DNA from: Pseudomonas sp. GM79
GTDB lineage: Bacteria; Pseudomonadota; Gammaproteobacteria; Pseudomonadales; Pseudomonadaceae
Length of the DNA stretch: 64,000 nucleotides
Assembly: GCF_000282495.1 (NCBI RefSeq)
Contig: NZ_AKJE01000059.1
Coordinates: forward strand, 31,769-95,768
Reading direction: 5' to 3'
Program-made: the position numbers and the translations under genes
Shown: positions 58,296 through 64,000 of the stretch, one piece after another
Position numbering within the stretch: position 1 is the stretch's first letter
Layout: each line of letters opens with the position of its first letter
The notes under the pieces: model-generated
Told to the model about the DNA's origin: nothing
Database searches by the model: none
What the model saw: the letters and a program-made list of their open reading frames with translations, nothing else

Positions 58296-58943
58296 ATGAC
58301 CCGGCCCTTGGCAGATATGCGTCGCGACTACACCCGAGATGGCCTGACCGAGGCGCAAGCCCCGGCCGAGCCGTTCGCGCTGTTTCATCAGTGGTTTGCC
58401 GACGCGGTGAAAACCGAGCAGGTGCCGGTGGAGGCGAATGCCATGACGCTGGCCACCGTCGATCAGCAGGGGCGGCCGCATTGCCGCATCCTGCTGCTCA
58501 AGGGGTTGGACGAGCAGGGCTTCACCTTCTTCACCAACTACGAAAGCGACAAGGGGCAGCAACTGGCAGCCAATCCATTTGCGGCCATGACGTTCTTCTG
58601 GCCAGCCCTGGAGCGTCAGGTACGCATCGAAGGGCGGGTGGTGAAGGTCACGCCTGAAGAGTCCGACGCTTATTATCAGGTTCGTCCTCTGGGCAGCCGT
58701 CTCGGTGCCTGGGCCTCGCCCCAGAGCCGGGTGATCGCCGATCGCGGCGAACTGGAAGCGCTGCTCAAGAATACCGAGCAACGTTTCAGCGATACTCAGC
58801 CTCATTGCCCCGAACACTGGGGCGGTTATCGTTTGCTACCCGAGCGCATCGAGTTCTGGCAGGGCCGTCCGAGCCGTCTGCACGATCGCCTCAACTACCG
58901 CTTGCAAGGCACCGACTGGGTTCGTGAACGCCTGGCACCGTAA
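58296..58943 (+). CDS. pdxH: Pyridoxamine 5'-phosphate oxidase
   Basis: 215 aa, standard length. 'MTLATVDQQGRPHCRILLLKGLDEQGFTFFTNYES' (FMN-binding beta barrel), 'RQVRIEGRVVKVTPEESDAYYQVRPLGSRLGAWAS', and the C-terminal 'FWQGRPSRLHDRLNYR' are intact. Makes pyridoxal 5'-phosphate from PMP or PNP. AAAAGGAA precedes the ATG. Follows the OmpA-like gene closely (24 bases), maybe in one transcript. Confidence 0.97.
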   Translation: MTRPLADMRRDYTRDGLTEAQAPAEPFALFHQWFADAVKTEQVPVEANAMTLATVDQQGRPHCRILLLKGLDEQGFTFFTNYESDKGQQLAANPFAAMTFFWPALERQVRIEGRVVKVTPEESDAYYQVRPLGSRLGAWASPQSRVIADRGELEALLKNTEQRFSDTQPHCPEHWGGYRLLPERIEFWQGRPSRLHDRLNYRLQGTDWVRERLAP

Positions 58944-58948
58944 ATAGC

Positions 58949-59185
58949 CTACCGATCGGAATACCCTGCCGCAGCGGCCGCCAGCCACTGAGGCAGGTCC
59001 CGCCGCTTGATCTTCTGCGTTTGAGCGTTCGCCAGTTGCTGGAGCATGAAGGCCCGTTTCTGTTCGTCTTTACCCGCCAGTGACAACGCCAGATCGCGGT
59101 CCATCCAGCGTTTGATCCGCACGTACAGCCACCAATGGAAGTACAAGCCGGCGACGGTCGTGACGACAATGATGAAGTAATCCAT
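58949..59185 (-). CDS. Small inner-membrane protein of unknown function
   Basis: 78 aa. One N-terminal membrane segment ('YFIIVVTTVAGLYFHWWLYVRI'), then a charged helix ('MDRDLALSLAGKDEQKRAFMLQQLANAQTQKIKRRDLPQWL'). No known domain seen. Convergent with pdxH (5 bases between stops). Start at the ATG at 59185. Confidence 0.72.
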   Translation of the reverse strand: MDYFIIVVTTVAGLYFHWWLYVRIKRWMDRDLALSLAGKDEQKRAFMLQQLANAQTQKIKRRDLPQWLAAAAAGYSDR

Positions 59186-59354
59186 GAAAATCCTTGGGTC
59201 AGTGGCGCAGATTTTGTAATTTGGCGCTACTGTATGCCGAGTTCGATAAAGCGCCTGTATCGGGCCTGAATGAAACCAATTTTATCCGGGCAATGCCGTG
59301 ACAGGCGTCAAGCTGCGGAGTTTAATGGATACCTGTCCTATGGAGTTTGATGCT

Positions 59355-59819
59355 ATGCGTAAGTCTGTTCTACTGGTTGCTTCTTTTTCCACGATGGCGA
59401 TGTTGCTCACTGGCTGCCAATCGAGCCTGACCGGTGACTCCTACTCCCGTGACGAAGCGCGTCGTGTGCAGACGATTCGCATGGGCACTATCGAAGCGCT
59501 GCGTCCGGTGAAAATCGAAGGCACCAAAACCCCGATCGGCAGCGTTGCGGGCGCAGCCGTGGGTGGTGTCGGCGGTAGCGCCATTGGCGGCGGTCGCGGC
59601 AGCATCGTCGCAGCGGTCATCGGCGCTGTCGCCGGCGGCCTGATAGGCTCGGCCGCCGAAGAAGGCCTGACCCGTACGCAAGGTGTTGAGATCACCGTGC
59701 GCGAAGACGATGGCAGCATGCGCGCCTACGTGCAGGAAGTTCAGCCAAACGAAGTGTTCCGCGTGGGTGAGCGGGTGCGGATTGCCACGGTTGATGGCAC
59801 CAGCCGCGTTGCGCACTAA
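59355..59819 (+). CDS. Glycine-zipper outer-membrane lipoprotein (SlyB-like)
   Basis: 154 aa. Lipobox 'MLLTGC' (Cys about 21). A glycine zipper fills about 65-105 ('VAGAAVGGVGGSAIGGGRGSIVAAVIGAVAGGLIGS'), then 'VEITVREDDGSMRAYVQEVQPNEVFRVGERVRIATVDG', the SlyB/Pcp C-terminal pattern. ATG at 59355 is preferred (GGAG nine bases upstream); the frame opens earlier at 59298. Expected to be envelope-stress responsive in enterics; no evidence here. Matches PA1053 by order. Confidence 0.85.
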   Translation: MRKSVLLVASFSTMAMLLTGCQSSLTGDSYSRDEARRVQTIRMGTIEALRPVKIEGTKTPIGSVAGAAVGGVGGSAIGGGRGSIVAAVIGAVAGGLIGSAAEEGLTRTQGVEITVREDDGSMRAYVQEVQPNEVFRVGERVRIATVDGTSRVAH

Positions 59820-59838
59820 TCGGAGCGAAGGGTAAAAG

Positions 59839-59873
59839 AAAACCCCGATCAGGTGCGCTGGTCGGGGTTTTGT
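59839..59873. terminator. Terminator between the SlyB-like and immunity genes
   Basis: AAAACCCCGATCAG..CTGGTCGGGGTTTT; suits both convergent genes. Confidence 0.85.
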
Positions 59874-59886
59874 GTTTTTGGGGGAA

Positions 59887-60141
59887 TTACCATACTTGCC
59901 GATATCGAAATGCAACTTGGTAATCAAAAGCAGCAATATTGATCTTATGCTTGAACAGAGGCTGAAGCTTGGGTACCCACGCCGATAAAACGTCAAATCC
60001 ACCGTCGTAGATCTCGCTTTCCGCCATCAGGCCTAATGCATTGATTACTGAACCGTCATCACCAAGATCAGCGGAGTATTCTTTGCCGGCTGCTATTTCC
60101 GTTTCTTTGTCATACCAGTCCAATCTGACCTTCAGTCCCAT
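59887..60141 (-). CDS. Colicin E3-type immunity protein
   Basis: 84 aa, matching the ImmE3 pattern: 'MGLKVRLDWYDKETEIAAGKEYSADLGDDGSVINALGL… GGFDVLSAWVPKLQPLFKHKINIAAFDYQVAFRYR'. It should bind and block the cytotoxic rRNase domain of the protein encoded immediately upstream (60149), seven bases away. Acidic, as such inhibitors are. Family clear by memory of the E3 immunity sequence. Confidence 0.93.
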   Translation of the reverse strand: MGLKVRLDWYDKETEIAAGKEYSADLGDDGSVINALGLMAESEIYDGGFDVLSAWVPKLQPLFKHKINIAAFDYQVAFRYRQVW

Positions 60142-60148
60142 CTTGCCC

Positions 60149-61372
60149 TCACAAATACTTTTTAATGCTGCGGTTTTTTTTAGGCGGGTCTATTTGTTTG
60201 CCTGTTAGGTGGTCGAACGAGCCTAGATGACTTCCATCGCTTGCCCGATAAGCTTCCAGCTCTCCATGCAAAGAGTCCCATTCATAAATTGTTCGACCTT
60301 TGGCATCAATCCAGCGCTCCCGAAGTCCACCACCCCCTTGTCGTGGGGTTTTCTTCTTTGCTTCTTTCAAGCCCAAGAAACCAGTGATTTCCTCTGTTTC
60401 AGGTGCAGAGTGATAGTCGTGATCGGGGTTAGGGACCCGTCTTCCTGCAACACTCACCACAATATAAACCGGCAACACCCCCGAATCCGCCGGAAACACA
60501 AGAATGAAATCCTTGTACTCAGGCGGATACACCGGATTCACGATGATGCTGTCAGCCGCCTTCGTCGGTGGGTAAACCCAAATATGCGGCGCTTGCGGTG
60601 CGGCTTCCAGGGCGGGGATGCCGAGGATGTTTGAACCGTCCTCGGCCGGTGTCCAGATCAGCTCTATACCGTCCCCAAGATCAGCCACCTGCTGACTGCC
60701 GCGCAAGGTGAATTGCACGACATCGACCATCTCCCAGTCACGGTTTTTACCGGTGTAGAAACCGTATCCCTTGAGACTGCCGTCAGCCTGTTGCTCGACT
60801 CTGAGGCGTACGCGAGTGCGGGCCTGTTTAAGGGCGCGCAGTTGGTCTTCGGTGTAGAGCGAGCTGTCGCCAAGGCTCGACGGTATGACCAGGGCCACCA
60901 GGCCTGCCAAGGTAGCCGTGGCGGTGCTGGCGGCGACGGCGGGCAGTGCGGTGAACGCTGAGCCGGCTAGCGCAAAGCTGCCGAAACCCGCCGGAATCGC
61001 AGTGCCACTGATTTTCTTGAGCGGCACGACACCGCTTTCATCGGCCTCGCGAGCACCGAGCAGAACCAGTTCGCCGTAGTCTTTCAGACTGTCAGTCGGA
61101 ACAACGCCAGAGGGATTGGTGTAGTCGATGATTGCATCGGGCAGTTTGCAGGACTTGGCGAATACGCAGCCCGCGCGGACAACATTGCCCTTTTTCGCAG
61201 CGACTTGAAGGCTGTCTTCGAAGGCCTGCTGCCGGGCGAGCATGGCGTCGTAGGCATTTTGCCTGGCATCGCGCTCGGCCAGTTCGGTGGCCGTCATGTA
61301 ACGATGGGTGACGTGATGCCCGTCGCCTGACGGTGGGTTTTTCACCCGGGGGATGTCCTTGTGGCCAGCCAC
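60149..61372 (-). CDS. Compact S-type bacteriocin with colicin E3-type rRNase domain
   Basis: 407 aa. Region 1-125 has 'GCVFAKSCKLPDAIIDYTNPSGVVPTDSLKDYGELVLLGAREAD', seen in Pseudomonas bacteriocins; 127-165 is hydrophobic; about 186-310 is the pyocin S-type domain; 317-407 matches the E3 cytotoxic domain ('HDYHSAPETE', 'GRTIYEWDSLHGELEAYRAS', 'RSIKKYL'). The D-Y-H and E residues for 16S rRNA cleavage are kept. It is shorter than pyocins S1-S3, so the receptor part is small or absent. GTG start at 61372 with AAGGA upstream. No PrtN P-box recognised. Confidence 0.85.
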   Translation of the reverse strand: MAGHKDIPRVKNPPSGDGHHVTHRYMTATELAERDARQNAYDAMLARQQAFEDSLQVAAKKGNVVRAGCVFAKSCKLPDAIIDYTNPSGVVPTDSLKDYGELVLLGAREADESGVVPLKKISGTAIPAGFGSFALAGSAFTALPAVAASTATATLAGLVALVIPSSLGDSSLYTEDQLRALKQARTRVRLRVEQQADGSLKGYGFYTGKNRDWEMVDVVQFTLRGSQQVADLGDGIELIWTPAEDGSNILGIPALEAAPQAPHIWVYPPTKAADSIIVNPVYPPEYKDFILVFPADSGVLPVYIVVSVAGRRVPNPDHDYHSAPETEEITGFLGLKEAKKKTPRQGGGGLRERWIDAKGRTIYEWDSLHGELEAYRASDGSHLGSFDHLTGKQIDPPKKNRSIKKYL

Positions 61373-61492
61373 TGATTGTCCTTCGCTCGTCCATCGGCAA
61401 CCCCTGAAAGAGGGGCTGCACGACGTTAACGAACGTGGCTAATCGTGGCTGTAGGACGAATCCTGAATGTCGCTAAGAGTGTTCTCTAGAGT

Positions 61493-62680
61493 TCAGGAAG
61501 GCAGTGCGGCGCTCTTGCGACTCGCTGCCGCCGTCACCGCATAACCGAGCAATGCCGCAAGTATCGAGCCGGTCAGAATCCCCATCCGATCCATCCCGGC
61601 GTATTCACTGGTGCCGGGCACGAAGGCCAGGGAACCGACGAACAGGCTCATGGTGAAACCGATGCCGCAGAGGATCGCCACACCCAGCACCTGGCCCCAG
61701 TTGGCGCCTTGGGGCAGGGCGGCGATGCCGATTTTTACCGCCAGCCAGGTCAGGCCGAACACGCCGACGGTCTTGCCCAGCAGCAGGCCGACGGCGATGC
61801 CCATCGGCACGTCGTGGGTGAAGCTTTCGGTGGTCACGCCGCTCAGTGACAGGCCGGCGTTGGCGAAGGCAAACAGCGGCAGGATGCCGTAGGCCACCCA
61901 CGGATGCAGGGCATGTTCCAGGGTCAGCAGCGGCGAAGGCTCGGCGTTTTTCGTACGCAGTGGAATGCAGAAGGCCAGGGTCACGCCGGCCAGCGTGGCA
62001 TGCACACCGCTCTTGAGCACGCAGACCCAGAGGATCAGCCCGATGATCATGTACGGCCCGAGCTTGACCACACCGAGTCGGTTCATTCCGATCAAGGCCG
62101 CGATACAGGCTGCGGCCAATGCCAGGGACAAGGTCGACAGTGCGCCGGAATAGAAGATCGCAATGATGATGATCGCGCCCAGGTCGTCGATGATCGCCAG
62201 GGTCATGAGGAACAGTTTCAGCGACACCGGCACGCGTTTGCCCAACAGGGCCAGTACGCCGAGGGCGAAGGCGATGTCGGTGGCGGTCGGAATGGCCCAG
62301 CCACTCAGGGCTGACGGGTTGTCGCGGTTGAGGAACCAGTAGATCAGCGCCGGCACCACCATGCCGCCAATCGCCGCCGCGCCGGGCAGGACGATTTGCG
62401 ACGGTTTCGACAGTTGACCGTCGAGGACTTCGCGTTTCACTTCCAGGCCAATCAGCAAGAAGAACAGGGCCATCAAGCCGTCGTTGATCCACAGCAGCAG
62501 CGGCTTGGCGATTTTCAGCGCGCCGATCTGAGCCACCACGGGGGTGTCCAGCAGCCCGCTATAGAGCCACGACAGTGATGAATTGTTGATGATCAGGGCG
62601 AGAGCGGCCGCGGCGATCAATAACAGACCGCTGGCAGCTTCCAACTGAAAGAAACGCGTGAACGTGCTACGCAGAGGCAA
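61493..62680 (-). CDS. nhaA: Na+/H+ antiporter NhaA
   Basis: 395 aa, twelve membrane segments. 'LEVKREVLDGQLS' and the ion-binding pair Asp165-Asp166 in 'LAIIDDLGAIIIIAIFY' are intact. It exchanges two protons for one sodium and supports sodium and pH homeostasis. Complete. The bacteriocin gene lies 120 bases downstream on the same strand. Confidence 0.97.
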   Translation of the reverse strand: MPLRSTFTRFFQLEAASGLLLIAAAALALIINNSSLSWLYSGLLDTPVVAQIGALKIAKPLLLWINDGLMALFFLLIGLEVKREVLDGQLSKPSQIVLPGAAAIGGMVVPALIYWFLNRDNPSALSGWAIPTATDIAFALGVLALLGKRVPVSLKLFLMTLAIIDDLGAIIIIAIFYSGALSTLSLALAAACIAALIGMNRLGVVKLGPYMIIGLILWVCVLKSGVHATLAGVTLAFCIPLRTKNAEPSPLLTLEHALHPWVAYGILPLFAFANAGLSLSGVTTESFTHDVPMGIAVGLLLGKTVGVFGLTWLAVKIGIAALPQGANWGQVLGVAILCGIGFTMSLFVGSLAFVPGTSEYAGMDRMGILTGSILAALLGYAVTAAASRKSAALPS

Positions 62681-62931
62681 GGTCGCTCTCCATTGATGAA
62701 TTCAAAAGGTGGCACACCCTAACCCGTACCGTTAGTTGTTAAAACAAAAGTTATATTCTTTTTTGTTATATACCGTTACAACGTGGGCAGTCAGCAAAGG
62801 CCTGAGCCTAGCAGTTGCCGGACGTATTGGACCTCAGCTGTATCTGTGCATGATGTAGGTTCTTTCCTAAGCTTGTGGGCTGAGCCTTGCGACAAGGCCA
62901 ACTCTTTGCCTGATTCAACGAGAAAACCATC

Positions 62932-64000
62932 ATGAGCGACAACCGACAGTGGGCCCGCGAAGCCATCCGGATCATCGAAGCTGACTTCCAGCGCAGCGCC
63001 GATACCCACCTGATCCCCTTGCCGCTGCCGGGGTTGCCGGGCATCGAGTTGTATTTCAAGGATGAGTCGAGCCATCCCACCGGTAGCCTGAAACATCGGC
63101 TGGCGCGCTCGTTGTTTCTCTACGCCCTGTGTAACGGCTGGCTCAAGCCGGGTGCGCCGGTGATCGAAGCCTCCAGCGGTTCGACAGCGATTTCCGAGGC
63201 GTACTTCGCCCGGATGCTGGGGTTGCCGTTCATTGCAGTGATGCCCGCAAGCACGTCCAAGGAAAAGATCGCGCAGATCGCTTTCTACGGTGGCAAGAGC
63301 CATCTGGTGGACGATCCGACGCAGATCTACGCCGAGTCCGAACGCCTGGCTCGCGAGCATGACGGGCACTTCATCGACCAGTTCACCTACGCCGAACGCG
63401 CCACCGACTGGCGGGCGAACAACAACATCGCCGAATCGATCTTCCAGCAGATGCGCTTCGAGCAACATCCGGAACCGAGCTGGCTGATTTCCAGCCCCGG
63501 CACCGGAGGCACTACCGCGACGCTCGGCCGTTACGTACGCTATCGCCAGCACTGCACCCGCGTGCTGTGCGCCGATGCCGAGCGTTCGGTGTTCTTCGAC
63601 TATTACCAGACCGGCGATGCCAGCTTGCGCCTGGATTGCGGATCACGGATTGAAGGCATTGGTCGTCCGCGAGTGGAAGCGTCGTTCCTGCCCAAGGTGA
63701 TCGATGCGATGGTCAAGGTGCCGGACGCCTTGTCGCTGGCGGCCATGCACTATCTGGCGCAGCGTTTGGGTCGGCATGTAGGTGGATCAAGCGGCACCAA
63801 CCTGATTGGCGCGCTGATGGCGGCGCAACAGATGACGGCGGCGGGGGAGTCGGGGTCGATCGTGGCGATTCTGTGCGATGGCGGCGAGCGCTATGCCACC
63901 ACCTATTACGATCAGGTCTGGCTCAAGGCCCAAGGGTATGAGTTGAGTGGTTTGATGGATGCCGTGGCGGCGAGTGTCGAGCGTGGCGAGCCGGTGCCGG
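62932..64000 (+). CDS. PLP-dependent cysteine synthase-family protein (3' end outside the window)
   Basis: At least 356 codons, open to the window end. Fold type II PLP enzyme: Schiff-base Lys54 in 'DESSHPTGSLKHRLARS', 'EASSGSTAISEAYFARMLGLPFIAVMPASTSKEKI', 'SSPGTGGTTATLGRYVRYR', and 'VGGSSGTNLIGALMAA'. The loop 'PTGSLKHR' is not that of CysK ('PSFSVKCR'), so cystathionine-beta-synthase or a related lyase is as likely as cysteine synthesis. Next to nhaA, as PA1061 by memory. ATG at 62932. Confidence 0.88.
   Translation, partial: MSDNRQWAREAIRIIEADFQRSADTHLIPLPLPGLPGIELYFKDESSHPTGSLKHRLARSLFLYALCNGWLKPGAPVIEASSGSTAISEAYFARMLGLPFIAVMPASTSKEKIAQIAFYGGKSHLVDDPTQIYAESERLAREHDGHFIDQFTYAERATDWRANNNIAESIFQQMRFEQHPEPSWLISSPGTGGTTATLGRYVRYRQHCTRVLCADAERSVFFDYYQTGDASLRLDCGSRIEGIGRPRVEASFLPKVIDAMVKVPDALSLAAMHYLAQRLGRHVGGSSGTNLIGALMAAQQMTAAGESGSIVAILCDGGERYATTYYDQVWLKAQGYELSGLMDAVAASVERGEPVP

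Noticed and set aside
60149..61492. Search for a PrtN box (ATTGnn repeats) before the bacteriocin gene
   Set aside because: No convincing repeat found in 61373-61492; only a CCCCTCTTTCAGGGG hairpin. Control remains open.

Overview
The window is chromosomal DNA of a fluorescent Pseudomonas, most likely P. fluorescens group. The evidence is the recognisable Pseudomonas gene order (from memory: blocks like P. aeruginosa PA3617-PA3603, PA0919-PA0920, PA0888-PA0892 and PA1032-PA1061), high-GC codon use, and many REP/REPIN palindromes of the kinds common in this group. The first 2 kb is the end of a phage-tail-like bacteriocin (tailocin) locus that abuts cinA-recA, the usual site in this group.

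Layout. 1-2000: end of a tail-associated DUF642-like gene, holin, a 29-codon remnant of a tail gene, GH19 endolysin and a broken Rz spanin gene. 2-4.2 kb: cinA, recA (LexA box), recX. 4.2-18 kb: housekeeping genes (LOG protein, tapT-like, erdR, dgkA, finR/fpr divergent pair, trmO, rhlG, yehS, an RsuA-like protein without the usual catalytic Asp, GNAT, rimO, kup). 18.1-19.9 kb: small accessory island (DUF3077 gene with a highly structured leader, and a Phd/RelE toxin-antitoxin pair) bracketed by two almost identical REPINs. 20-24 kb: mprF-acvB pair for aminoacyl-phosphatidylglycerol. 24.2-26 kb: two initiator tRNA genes and SOS-controlled dinB. 26-33.7 kb: lipoprotein, proS, ampG, alkyltransferase-like gene, DUF481 protein, cold-shock gene, dcd. 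33.8-38 kb: aotJQMOP-like basic amino acid ABC operon. 38.3-41 kb: DNA ligase and MBL exonuclease, half of a known four-gene repair cluster. 41.3-47.3 kb: quiP acylase, GST, isochorismatase-like hydrolase and SEC-C/YchJ proteins. 47.5-50.2 kb: tandem OmpA-type lipoproteins, DUF1145, collagen-like protein. 50.3-59.8 kb: CopD-like protein, dinG, GH50-like hydrolase, serine hydrolase, unusual OmpA protein, pdxH, glycine-zipper lipoprotein. 59.9-61.4 kb: compact colicin E3-type bacteriocin with its immunity gene. 61.5-64 kb: nhaA and a PLP-dependent cysteine-synthase-like gene cut by the window end.

Functional themes are SOS and DNA repair (recA, recX, dinB, dinG, ligase/exonuclease), envelope maintenance (mprF/acvB, ampG, OmpA proteins, spanin remnant), translation quality (proS, trmO, tapT, rimO, initiator tRNAs) and competition (tailocin remnants, E3-type bacteriocin, toxin-antitoxin pair).

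The signals I consider most novel are (1) the leader of the DUF3077 gene, where two hairpins carry the same eight-base loop on different stems; (2) the paired OmpA leaders, which share a 14-base motif whose CTCC can pair with the Shine-Dalgarno; (3) the pseudouridine-synthase-like protein with Gln at the catalytic position; and (4) decay of the tailocin lysis end. All identities come from reading motifs and from memory of families; no database search was run.
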